Position numbers and translations under genes: made by a program | The notes under the pieces: model-generated | Database searches by the model: none | Seen by the model: the letters and a program-made list of their open reading frames with translations, nothing else | What the model was told of the DNA's origin: nothing | Source of the DNA: Arthonia radiata | Lineage: Eukaryota; Ascomycota; Arthoniomycetes; Arthoniales; Arthoniaceae | Assembly (NCBI GenBank): GCA_002989075.1 | Contig: PSQN01000001.1 | Location: 248,001-312,000 of the forward strand | Direction of reading: 5' to 3' | DNA: 64,000 nucleotides | In this document: piece by piece, positions 1 through 12,080 of the stretch | How the letters are laid out: every line of letters begins with the position of its first letter | How positions within the stretch are numbered: position 1 is the stretch's first letter

Positions 1-634
1 TTACTGTCTTGTATAGCGATTAGAATAAGCTAGTAGAGGTAGAGTAGATATACTAGCAGGCGCTAGCTAGCTATAGGAAGGTACTTAGACTAGAATATAT
101 ATCGATACTTAATACAGTTAATAATCTCGCTGTCTTATATAAGGCTTAAAATAAGCTAATAGAGACAGAGAAGATATACTAGCGGGCGCTAGCTAGCTAT
201 AAGAAGGTACTTAGACTAGATTATACGTCGATACTTTAAACAGTTAATAATCTTACTATCTTGTATAGCGATTAGAGCAAGCTAGCAGAGGTAGAGAAGA
301 TATACTAGTAGGCGCTAGCTAGCTATAAGAAGGTGCTCGAACCGGACTATATATCGATACTTTAAACGGTTAACAACCTTACTATCTTGTATAGCGATTA
401 GAGCAAGCTAGTAGAGGCAGATAAGATATACTAGCGGGCGCTAGCTAGTATAGAGAAGGCATTTAGACTAGATTATATGTTAATACTTACTATAGTTAAT
501 AACCTTACTGTCTTATATAGAGCTTAGAGCAAGTTAGCGGAGATAGAGAAGATATACTAGCGGGCGCTAGCTAGTATAGAGAAGGTATTCCGACTAAATT
601 ATACGTTAATACTTAATATAGTTAATAATCTAGG
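1..634. repeat. Tandem array, five 126-bp units
   Basis: Five consecutive units of 126 bp can be aligned by eye. The marker TGTCTT/TATCTT recurs at 5, 131, 257, 383 and 509, exactly 126 bp apart each time. Every unit contains a block reading GATATACTAG, then a GC-rich GGCGCTAGCTAG, and ends with AGTTAATAA. Units differ mostly by C/T and G/A changes, as expected for RIP-type mutation of a formerly homogeneous array. The array may continue left of the window. No reading frame of useful length is present. The function is unknown. It could be a subtelomeric or transposon-internal minisatellite. Confidence 0.85.
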
Positions 635-3600
635 CCTCTTTTATAGAGATTAGGGTAGATAGGCTAAGATACAAGAGATATTTTAATAGATATAAATGCT
701 GTCTAAGATATCTAAAATATTATAACGGCTACTAAAGAAGTATATAGACTTAGTAGTTGCTTAACTATATCTACTAATTTTATGCAACCGTAATATAGAC
801 AGCGTAATTAAACTAAAGTCAGCAACACTATTATTTATAGATTATATAAAATAGAACAAAGAAGAGACGCCTTGTAGGTATATACTCTATTAGCAGGATA
901 CTAAATTTATTCTATATATCCTCTGCGCGTAAGCTTTAAAACGCTTACCGTTTCTTAGTACTATAGAACTATAGTAAGGGTCGAGATATGGGATTAGACC
1001 TTAACGCTAGCCGAGCCCCGGACGACAGCTCTTAACGTATTTACGTATATTTAATAGAGTATAAAGCTTGTACTTACGTACCTTTTAGTTTAGATAAAGA
1101 TCCTCCTAGTATAACATATACTAGATAGGCCTGTACGGGAGCGGTACGCCTAGTAAAAGTTCTTCTCGTAGAATACTCTCGAGTATAGCATAAAAGTCTT
1201 TAATAACATTAAATTTAGAATCTATTAACTATACTTTGTTCTCTACTTTAACGGGCTTGCGTCGCTAGAATCGTAACCGCTGTACCTTGTGTAGGTTATA
1301 TAGTACAACTATATCGCGTATAATCTAAAAGCGGTTATCCTAGCTAATTAGCGTACTTAAAGGAGTATAGAGACGTATAGCCGCTTAAGTAAGTTAATAT
1401 CGTTCTAGAAAGATATATAAAGCGTTTAGCGTAGACTATACTTTAACGATATTATTTTTAAGCAACCATAAGCTATCTAGCTATTATATAATTTCCTATA
1501 AAGTAGCGGCTCGATTGTATTCTATACGAGCTTCTTTCAGTAAAGATTGTTAGCGAGCTTATATAGTATATTTTAGATCCGCTACGGTGTTATAAAGCTA
1601 TTGCTAGCAATACTCTATATTAGCGCTATCTTGATATCGTTTAGTAAGCGCTAGCGCTTCTTATAGCTCTTTATAACAGCAAGATAGACTCTATATCTCT
1701 AGAACTTAGAGAATACTATTCTTCTGCTCTATAGTTAATCTTGTAGGCCGCTGCGGATCTATCTTACGACCTATTTAGTTTGCTACGCACATTATATTGT
1801 TCTACGGATTTCTATCTTAGTATATAGACTATATATTATATTAAATATAGCGTAATAGGTAGTTCCGCTTAAAGATCTTTGAATTAGTATAATTAAGGAT
1901 TAGATTACGTATAGCAGCGCTTGTACTAAAATTATCTATAATAGGGCTCTATTAGTTAATTCCCCTCTTATACTATAATTTAAGTAGCTATAGCCGCGTA
2001 CTTACTATTAATAGCGTTCCCTTTCGCTTATCGAAGATAGTAGCTCGCTATAACTTAAAGAAACCCCGTTGCTATGCCTAGCTATTTAACCTATGGATAG
2101 TACTTATAGTAAAGCAAGGCGCTATTTAGCGTAATTTAAATTTCCTCCTTAGTTTAAAAACTAGACTAGAAAATAGGACGGTTTAGGACGTCTTTACCTT
2201 AAGAGATAGATAGAGACTACATACTAGGTCGCTCGACGGCTAAGTTAAATACCTTCTTAGAGGTATCTAAGTTAGAATTAGTAAATGTACTATTACCTAA
2301 AGCGAGGCTAATAGTATAGGAGACTACGTAGAATAGTAGATTGTTGTCGATTATAAAGGTATATATCTTTCTAATTACTGTCTTAGTATAATCCTAACTA
2401 AGATATAGTACGACTATAACTACTTACGGTCGCCGGCGCTTAATCCTTTGCTTTTTAGTATTCTATAGCTTAAGGTATAGTATTCTATATATTTTACCGG
2501 TCTTTATATTCTTAAGAACAAATAACTTAAGGTCTCTATAGCGTACGTCGAGTAGAGCGCTAGGTCGGAACGTAGTATATATAGCGAGTAGAAGGATTAT
2601 TACTAGCTTAATATTATACTATTTATATTAAAAGATATTAGTATCTATTGTCTAGTAGCATTAAAGAACCTTTATAAAATTATCTACGTTAAGCGATAGC
2701 TTCTCTTTATTAGTATAGTTTAGGTCGTTCTCTTATATAGGTTTCTATAAATAAGCTATTAGGTCTATTAGCTATACCTTTACTAGGAACAAGAATAGAC
2801 TAAAGCATATATATATCTAGAGAGAGGAAAGAGTATACTATATAAATCTACTTAAGTGTAAGTAGCTTAATCCTTTTATTAAACTATTAGATATATAATT
2901 AACTTAGTTGTTTCTAGTTTGTCTCTAGTAAACTTATCTTATGTACTTTATACTCTTTTAAATACTAGTACAAGAATTTCTTAATTTTAGCTAGCTTGCA
3001 CATTTTAAGGGTATAATAGGGGTCTTACTAAATAATAGCGTAGAAACTATAATAATAACGTATTAGTAGAAGCAAATATATATATTTTCCTTAAGAATAT
3101 ACCGTCGCTAAGCAGCCTTTATACGGTTAATGTAGCTATCTATACTTTCGGCGTAGAGTCATATAGCTATATAAGTTCCTTTAGATCTTTTATATCGTTA
3201 TATATAGTATTCCTATACAGCATTAAGGTCTATATCTTTATTAAGCATTGTGTTGGCTAGTAGCGGCTATAGTCGACGGCGACGACCTATAGCGTATAGT
3301 ATATACCCTATAATAGGAGGATACTACAGAAGATAGACGGGTTAGGTCTCTATAAGGAAAAGATTTAGAGAGGGTTTTAGGCTAGAAAGAGTAAGTAGCG
3401 CGTATAGATAAAAAGGGTAATAAAATAGTACTATACAAAAAGTACGGATCTAGCTAGTCTTTTAAAGAACGCCGGTTCGTCAATATAGAGGGTTAGAAAA
3501 AGGCTTTTTAAGTTTAAAAAGGCTCTATACTACGCTCGCTTAATAACGAGATCCGTCCTATAAGGGCTTAGCTAACTAGTACGTAGCGGGTAGAAGTAGA

Positions 3601-5160
3601 TACGTTCGCTCTATATCTCGACGCTAGTAGCGTAAAGACGTATCTTTAATTACGCCCATAGTACTACTAATAACAGGATAAATAGAGAAGTGCTATAAGT
3701 ATAAGATATAACGGAGGGGCGACTTAGAGGAATATAGTATATAGACTCTAAATCGCAGGATACTAGAAAGTATCCCGGAAGCTACTACTTTCAATAGCCT
3801 ACAATTTAGTATATAGAGTTAACTAGTATAAAAGAGAATTATACTATATATTATTATAATAATAAGTAGCTAGTTAAAGTTAAAAAGAACTAATAAAATC
3901 TTATTTCTATTATTAATAAGCTTTTTAATATATTTTACTTATCTTTTTATTAGTATTAAGATAACTTTTAATTAAATTTAAAGTTAGCTTATTTACTTCT
4001 TTAATAAGTCTTTAATTTTAATTTATTATAGCCCTCTTTTATATAGTGTATTCTTATATTTCTTTATTATAATATAATTCTTTATAGTATTACTACTAAC
4101 TTTATTAAATAAATATAGTAGTTAAGTATTATATTATATATAACTTATAATAAAGTAATTATCTTTAAAATTATACTCTTTTTGAAGTATTTTCATAAGA
4201 AATTATATTTAGACGTAAGTTTCTATACTATATAACTCTACTAGCTACTCTTAACTAAAGCCTTTTTTAACTATTATAGTATATTTTTTTACTAGTTAAG
4301 AAATAGATCTCTATATTCTTTTTACTAGATAATATAGTTATATCTATTAATATAGCGTTATTTAAAGTTATTAATTAGTATAGAATTATTATAATATATT
4401 AGTATTAAAAGAATTAAAGAGATATAAGAAGATATTAGTAATATTTATAATATCTCTTTTCTTTTTTTTATACTAGCTTAAAAGTCTTATATAAGAAAAA
4501 AGCTTCAAGACTTATAGTACTAAAGGTATTATTAACTTTAATATAGTATCTTTAAAAGTTATTAAAGTTCTTTATATACTACTAAAGATATCTATTAAAA
4601 TAGTAGAAAGAGAATAGATTATTAGTATTTATAATAAAATTTATATTTAATAAAGACAAGGATAAATATAGTTTAGTTTAATTTGAAGTAAATAATTATT
4701 TATAATAGTAATTAATTTTATTATCTATTAGTTTAGCTTATAAGCCTTTAGTATAATAAATACTTAAGTATTACTTTTACTATCTAAAGATAAGTTTATC
4801 TAATATTAATAAGATAAATTTAAAGATCTAATTCTTATAAATATTATACTCTAAAAGTAAAAAGATATACTAATAATATTAGAATAATATTTAAATCTTA
4901 ATATCTTACAATTTAATCTTACTGTTAATAGTAATAATATTACTCTTTAAGTAGTAGAAAGTAACTTTATACTAATAATAACAGTAACGCTACTAATAGT
5001 TAAAATTTAATTAAAAGTTAATAATAATAACTTTTTACTATATTAAAGTTACTAGGTTTATAATCTCTTTTAATATATAGCTTTTATTATATTTTAACTA
5101 GTATAGTAGAAGGTAGGTATATAAGAATAAGATAGAAAGTATAGATACATCTATTATATA
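635..5160. repeat. AT-rich, RIP-like gene-free block
   Basis: This is a long stretch with very high TA dinucleotide content, many TAG/CTA triplets, and visibly few CA and TG dinucleotides. That is the pattern left by repeat-induced point mutation in ascomycetes. From about 3840 to 5160 it becomes almost purely A/T. No open frame survives. It presumably derives from one or more old repetitive elements. The family cannot be assigned from the sequence, and the block is treated as an inert fossil. Composition switches abruptly to normal at about 5160-5185. Confidence 0.8.
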
Positions 5161-5171
5161 ATTCTGGTATA

Positions 5172-5185
5172 TGCCTAATTAGGCA
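5172..5185. other. 14-bp perfect palindrome at block boundary
   Basis: TGCCTAATTAGGCA is a perfect palindrome at the junction between the AT-rich block and normal-composition DNA. It overlaps the 13-mer TTAGGCAATTCCT (5179-5191), which recurs at 14546-14558. It could be a remnant of an element end or a coincidence. Confidence 0.4.
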
Positions 5186-5931
5186 ATTCCTCACCTGGCA
5201 TCACGTGTCTTGGCATGACCATCTGGACTGGGCGATCCTGCACACAGCAGATGTCACACTAGTGGTAGCTTCCGCTTTTAGCGCAGCCTCATCTGAGAGC
5301 GGCCAACCTTTTTGTAATCTGGTCCATGTCACTCCCTCCCAGGGTTCACACGCGTGACCGAAGGGTCGAGAAGTCCTCGTTGGCACATTGTCGAATGTAG
5401 TTCAGTCTTTCAATGACGGGCACCTTTATATCTCATTGAGATGCTTCCACACGTAGTAATGGCGCGGGCAAGCGTCGGAGGAGAGCCGACGCTAGGACAC
5501 AGTGACGCGCATCAGCAAACAATGGCTGTCGTCTTCAACCATTTTGCTTTCTTACCCACACTTGACGACAATGACTGATGATGTTATCGGCGCTGCTTCC
5601 ACAACTTCAATGTGCAGCACAAGCGAAGCGAAGTGAAGGGAATGCACTTCTGAAAGCCCTCGCTTTAATCTAATCTGCTGGACCCTCGTTTCCTTTCCCC
5701 TTCACTTTTCCCACTCCCTGGCGGCAGACGCTGCAAGAAGTGCACAAGCCCTCATCTTTGATCTGTGAGGCTCTAGACCTAGGGTTCAGGATTCTCTGGA
5801 GACGTCTTTCGTCATACTCGTCGTTTGTTCCTCTCCACACCGCCTTCTTACTCCTTCACTCATCCACTGCTTCTTCCATTCTCACCAACACGACTCAGTA
5901 CAATCTTCTGGTCAGCTATTCCTCGTAAAGA
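5186..5931 (+). promoter_or_regulatory. 5' region of the helicase gene
   Basis: This is a normal-composition 5' intergenic region between the AT-rich block and the helicase start codon. It has pyrimidine-rich stretches (for example around 5690-5720 and 5860-5890), common just upstream of fungal start codons. Small open frames here have no recognisable content. No specific operator was identified. Confidence 0.4.
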
Positions 5932-8900
5932 ATGGCCAAAGGCCAGAACGACGGCCAAAAGGCCGAACAGGCCTTGCTGGAGTGGTACAGTAGCTCGCGC
6001 TCGCCGTGTTCTTCCAAGAAGCTGACCCAACTCCCAGGTATGATCGGCTGTACGCCCGCTATGTCGATCTAGTAGGCGACTACGCTGGCTCGGAGCTGTT
6101 CATCATTGAAGGCGACTCTCTGCTTAGATGTTGCTTTAGCCAGCCTGAGCTTGACTTCAAGGGTAGGTCTCTTAATTTTCACTAGCTTCGCCCATGAGGC
6201 CCCCCGGAACATGTGCGCTGACGCCTCTGACAGACGGCTTCCAGCTCTTGCATGCAGTACACATTGTCGAAAGCTTACTCCATGGTCTCCGTGAGCGCAA
6301 GTGCATCTTCAACGTCGTCTTCATTGAGCAGAATGCGTCTCATTCTATTCCCGCTCACGTGGCGGCCGAAGATGAATACAAGTATGTGCTTGCACGAGCA
6401 GTGGTCGTCCGCCATTTGCAAGCACATGTATCACAATCACACTCTCAGGTCCAAATCAAGGTCTACCCATCCCTAGACGGCGAAGACTTTAGTCAACACC
6501 TTATAAATAGCGGAGCTTACTTCGTCATGTGCCATGATGGGGCTGCAGCAGCAAATCCTGCATCAGACGATTCTTCCACAAAGGCTAATATGACGAAGAG
6601 CGCGATGCGATCAGTGATCGCTTTCTTCATGCAAAAAGGTTTCAACGTCGCTCTCATTAATGGTCTGCACTTTCAGGACACCAAGGTCTGGACCATGGTG
6701 TTAGAGAATTCCAAGCGCTCCATTCAACCCAACAAGGCCGTCAGCTTGCTCCATGGCCAGACGTCTGAAATGAGCAAGAAGTTATCGGCGCTTGACGTAT
6801 CTGACCCGCAGATTTCCGACATGGAGGCTATTCCATCCGAAGCCAATCGCTTGCTCGTGGCATCACTCCACAACTTGCTATCCAATCATCTGGTCAGTCC
6901 AGATTTCGCACACGCCGTGCTCCTTCATGCCGCTCTTAAGACCCATCTACCATTATCTGCTCGAGCATCGGCGGAATCCAAAGCCATGAGCAAAGACCAG
7001 CAGGGCTCACTGGAACAATTGTGTCTGATTGCTACACACATTCTTTGTCATCAAGATTGGACTGCCAGTTCAGAGCACACCAATAGCACGTGTGATGTGT
7101 CTGATCTCATCGACGGTCAAATACTCATGAGCACGATTGCGAGACTCCGAGACGGCATCCAACCGTCTGACGTCGGCTCCAGCGTAAGCGCAACTTACTC
7201 AGGTCTCTGCGTTGCTCTCGAAATTCCCCGATGGAATCCTCAACAAGGTTCTCCACGTACGCTGCCAACGATCGCAACAAGTAAAGCACCGTCTGGTGCA
7301 GACCACAACGTGACGCCCGAAGTGAAGCTGTTGCCTTTCAGCAATGAAGTCTTCGATCCACACCTAGCCTCGGTTCGCATCGCCGTTGATGAACGTGCTG
7401 GCGGTGCCATCGACGAGACCACCAATCGGATCTTCAAGGAACTGAGTCACTGGCACAACACGAAACCAGTGCAAGCCAAAGCCCCAGTGGCCCCGCCGGA
7501 TCCAAAACAACAAAATCGCGCACTACGACGCAATCAGTTCTTCATGAAAGACTTGACTACGTACGCAGCAAGTCTGACAAACGCTACTGGACGAACACTG
7601 GAGCCTGAGACGATCATTACGAAGAAGGACACGTCCAGTGCCAAGAGCAACGCCCAGCAAGCCAAAGCGGAAAACGAGCAGGCCAAGCCCAACAAAGGCA
7701 GCGGTAGCAAAAAGACTGACAAGAAGGCGGTAGGTAAGCAGAAGATCATGCAAGCTGTCGAAGAAAACCGCGTCAAGAAGGAAACCAAGCAAGAAGAAAA
7801 GCACTTCACTGCCTGGAAAACGCAACTACGCATCTTGCAGCTAGAAGACAATCTCGCCCTACGTTATGAAAAGGCAAACAGATTTCTTCAAAACCTTACA
7901 CCGGAGCTTAGGCAGAACATTGGAGCCGAAGTCGAGCTCTACATGCTCGACACCCTACTGCGTGTCTGGCAACGGTTGTGCAAGTCCAATGATCAAGGCA
8001 GCAATATGCATGTCGCTGCACTTCTCTGGAGCCGGGTACAGTCTATTCTTCGACGACCAGATCTGCTCAATACAACCATGATATCTCACGTGGCGATGAC
8101 GTGTAAGACGCTAGGCTTCCCAATGCCTGCCATAGAGCCCACAATTCCCGACCACAAGCTCTCTTTCGAACTCTTTACGAAGGTAGACAGCACCATGGTG
8201 GCTACCAAGGACCCCAAAGAGTTCCAACTGGAACATTGCGGTCCTTATATGGAACGCAGTATTGATTCGTCCCCTGATGCGCGGACTGGTGGACGCTTTG
8301 ATCCTGACCGTTGGCAGCGAGATGTGCTAGACGCCATCGATGCGCAAAAGAGTCTTTTCGTTGTCGCTCCTACCAGCGCGGGTAAGACATTCATCAGCTT
8401 TTATGCAATGAAGAAAGTCCTCGAGGCGGATGACAATGGTGTCATCATTTATGTTGCGCCCACCAAAGCTTTAGTCAATCAGATCGCGGCTGAGATCCAA
8501 GGGAATTTCCAGAAGTCCTATACCTTTGGTGGAAAATCTGTCTGGGCAATGCACACTCGAGATTATCGCATCAACAATCCTACGGGCTGCCAGGTATTGG
8601 TGACGGTTCCTCACATTTTGCAGATCATGCTTTTGAGCCCTGCCAATGCAGGCTCTTGGTCCCGGAGAGTCAAACGCATCATCTTCGACGAGATTCACTC
8701 AATCGGGCAAGCAGAAGACGGTATCGTATGGGAGCAGCTTCTGCTCCTGGCACCATGTCCCATTATTGCGCTCTCTGCAACAGTTGGAAATCCTGAGGAG
8801 TTTAGCGATTGGCTAAGCTCGACGCAAGAATCTTTGAACAACGAGCTTGCTGTTGTGCATCACCCCCACCGCTACTCTGACCTGCGCAAGTATCACTACA

Positions 8901-11482
8901 ACGCGCCGCTTCGTTTCTCGCCCAAAGAGCTACCTACCGTCAAAGCTTTTGCTGAGCTTGGGTTAGACAAGGACGAAGCAAGTTTCGCGGTCATGCATCC
9001 GGTTTCAGCGCTGGTCAACAGATCTCGAGGTATTCCGGCAGATTTCGGCATGGAACCGCGTGAGTGCTTGGACCTGTGGAGAGCTTTCGAAAAGTTCGAG
9101 AACGGCGCCCATACTGTCGACCCGCACTTGGCCCCCTCTGAGTTTTTTGGCAATGTCATTCGAAAGCGCGATTTGCACCAATGGGAACGCAGCCTAACCG
9201 ACTTGCTGAGGACGTGGATGTCTGACTCCTCTTCACCATTCGATCAGGTGTTTGAACAGCTTTCGCGCTCGACGCACCGTAGCTTGAGCAAGGTTGGAAA
9301 TGGAGAAACAGGCCCCCAGGAAGGCAAGACTATCGACGCGGACGATATCTACGATACAGCGCTGCCACTGCTGGTCTCTCTTCATACTAGAGGCGCTCTC
9401 CCGGCTATTCTGTTCAACTACGACCGAAGCTCTTGTGAGAAGATGGGCAATATAGTCCTTGAGCAGCTAAAGGCGGCGGAACAAGCGTTCAAGAACAATG
9501 ACCCCGCCTGGAAGCGCAAGTTGGCCAGATTTGAGGAGTGGAAGGAAGCGAAAGCCAGCCGGGTGAAAAAGCCCAAGGCGAACACGAAGATCAACGATCC
9601 AGAAGATCGCACTTCAAAGGACGAGAGGGCGAGAGACGCCGCAGAATCAGAAATCGACCCAATGGCCAGCTTCAATCCCGAAGCGCCTTTAGAATCCTAC
9701 AGCTTCGCCAACACCAAGGTCATTGCCGTTTCAGAATTCGAGGAGATGGTCCGCCAAATGAAGAGACGATACGTCCCACAGTGGCTGTGTGATGGCTTGG
9801 AACGAGGCGTGGGTATTCACCACGCAGGTATGAACCGCAGCTATCGTCAAGCTGTGGAGATACTGTTCCGAAGAGGTTACCTGCGGGTCGTCATTGCTAC
9901 TGGCACGCTGGCCTTGGGTATCAACATGCCCTGCAAGACAGTAGTCTTCAGCGGCGATTCGGTTTTCCTGACGGCCCTCAATTACCGACAGGCGGCCGGT
10001 CGCGCGGGCCGTCGAGGATTCGACTTGCTAGGCAACGTTGTCTTCCAGGCATTGCCGCAAGAAAAAGCTTGTCGACTCGTCAGCTCACGGCTTCCATCAC
10101 TGAATGGCCATTTCCCAGTCACGACTTCTTTGGTATTGCGCCTGTTCATCTTGCTACATGAGTCCAAGAACTCTCCCTACGCTAGGACAGCCATAAACAC
10201 CTTGTTGTCGCAGCCTCGACTGTACTTGGGCGGGCAATCTTTCAAAGATCAGGTGCTTCACCACATCCGCTTCTCCATCGAATATCTACGGCGCTCACGA
10301 CTTCTGGATAGAGATGGCGCTCCTTTGAATTTCGCTGGCGCCGTCTCACACCTCTACTTTACCGAGAACTCGAGCTTTGCTCTGCACGCCCTGCTCAAGG
10401 GTGGATACTTCCATCGTTTGACATCGAACATGAATGAAAAGAACGAGGAGAATATCATGAGGACCATGATGCTGGTACTGTCACATCTCTTCGGCCGCCG
10501 TCCGTGTCGGCAGGCGGATCTGGAGCCCGAAAACTACGAGAAGCGCATCAAGTCGTCGCCCTCCTTGGTATTACTATCACGGCTACCAGACAATGCTCAT
10601 GAGATATTGCGTCAACATAACCGAGAAACGCTCAGTATATTCTCGACATACGTGAAAACCTTTGCCGAGCAGCACCTTGCGGGCCAGGCGGACAACAAAT
10701 TACCATTCACTGGCCTCAAGTGCGGTGGGGATACTCCCTTCGAAGGTCACAAGTCGCTCGTCGACGCTCGCCCGCCGCCTACTGTACGCTCACAATTTGT
10801 CGCACTCTCCGGCCACAGCGACGACTTTGATACAATTCAGTCTCTATGTCGTACCGCCCGCTCCGGTGTCTTCCTTGAAGAATCGGTCATCCCGCACGTT
10901 CCTCTGTATCCAGACGAGAGCTCCATTCCCCTCAACGCGTATCTCCTCGATTTCTACAAGCATGGTGACACGACCGCGCTCGAGAAGGCGAACGGTATCC
11001 GAAAGGGAGATATGTGGTTTCTGCTCAACGACTTCTCGCTCATACTTGCGACCATTGTGACGTCTCTGAAGAACATACTCAAGATTAGTGAGGATGCGGA
11101 CGCAGACATGATCGACCTGCAAGGCGGTGGAGATGCCGGAGAAGAATCCGCCATGATCGATCAGATGGACATGAGCGATCTTGTCCCGCCGCCGACTGGG
11201 AAGACAGATGCCGCGGACCAGCCCTCTGCGCCTATCCGAAAGACCAAGAAAGCGCCTGTAGCTGACAGTTGGGATGATGACGAGAGCGACGAAGACACAG
11301 CGACGACTGAAGAACCGAGTCGGCGTACGTCTGTGTCAGAAGACGTTCCAAGCAGCCGGACTTCGACAGTGGGTGACTCTACAACAGCCGGGGGTAGTGA
11401 CCAAGACCTGCGTAAGGTCCTCAAGGCGTTTGACCGACTCAAAGTCACCTTTGATGAGAAGTTTAGAGCGATGTGGGCTTAG
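5932..11482 (+). CDS. DDX60/Ski2-like DExH-box RNA helicase
   Basis: This is a superfamily 2 helicase of the Ski2-like group, closest in layout to DDX60-type cytoplasmic RNA helicases. I infer three exons: 5932-5984, 6038-6162 and 6234-11482, giving 1808 residues. Intron 1 (53 nt, branch CTGAC, acceptor CCCAG) joins LLEW to YDRLYARYVDLVGDYAG. Intron 2 (71 nt) joins ELDFKD to GFQLLHAVH. This restores the conserved N-terminal region. A Lys-rich linker lies around residues 490-590. Visible helicase motifs are Walker A APTSAGKT (about residue 770), DEIH (about 877), SAT in ALSATVGNPEEF, the HHAGMNRSYR and GTLALGINMP region, and motif VI RQAAGRAGRRG (about 1310). The C-terminal tail is acidic and Ser/Thr-rich. 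The family unwinds or remodels RNA. Its role in fungi is poorly defined. The family assignment is firm and the substrate is unknown. Confidence 0.93.
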
Positions 11483-12080
11483 GGTAGTACCGCCACGTTC
11501 CGACGGCTTGTTCTGGGTGTGTTCCGCAGTATGGTGTCGAAGCTACAACGCGTCTGCGGAAGTTTCCTCTTGTGTAAGTAGCAAAAGCGTTCATATTCGG
11601 CTCGTGGCCCTCTTCCTCAACATAGCTAGCCACGTCCGCTGACCAGAGTCTGGACTGTTGTGTGATCGAAACGTTTACACTTGACTACTGTTCTGATACA
11701 GACCATGTCCACCCATTTGTCGTTTCAGTAGCTTTCTCATGTATTACCCCCTGCGTGCCCAGACAGCCCTGTAGACAGTCTTGCTTCTTACATCAAGCGT
11801 GTTATGCTTAAGACTCAACATCATGTTCTGTGACAAAGCACGGTGTATGTCCTCGTACCTCCAACATAAGGCTCATGTCCCAATGCTTTGCGATAACGAT
11901 TGGTTCACATCACTGTCATCCTGCCAGATGAGGCAACGGGAGCGATCTGTCTGGAGCAGGTAGTATTACAGATCACTCTCGAAATAAGCTGTGCTCATGC
12001 ATTGCTCACATGTGGTTCTAATAGATCCGGCGTTCGCTGAACATCCAACCCATCGCTCCACTCAACCCCTTCCTACCATC
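11483..12080. other. Convergent 3' intergenic region
   Basis: About 600 bp separate the helicase stop codon from the end of the oppositely oriented zinc-finger-like gene. It presumably holds both 3' UTRs. No coding signal, repeat or RNA gene was recognised. Confidence 0.5.

Noticed and set aside
1-634. 126-bp units considered as a CRISPR array
   Set aside because: The whole unit repeats, with no unique spacers, and the genome is eukaryotic.
3900-5160. AT-rich segment considered as a centromere core or replication origin
   Set aside because: AT content alone is not enough. RIP decay explains it, and no origin motif or repeat organisation was seen.
7523-7851. Minus-strand frames rich in Leu/Phe looking like membrane segments
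   Set aside because: They are the antisense of the Lys/Glu-rich linker of the helicase, which produces hydrophobic complements.
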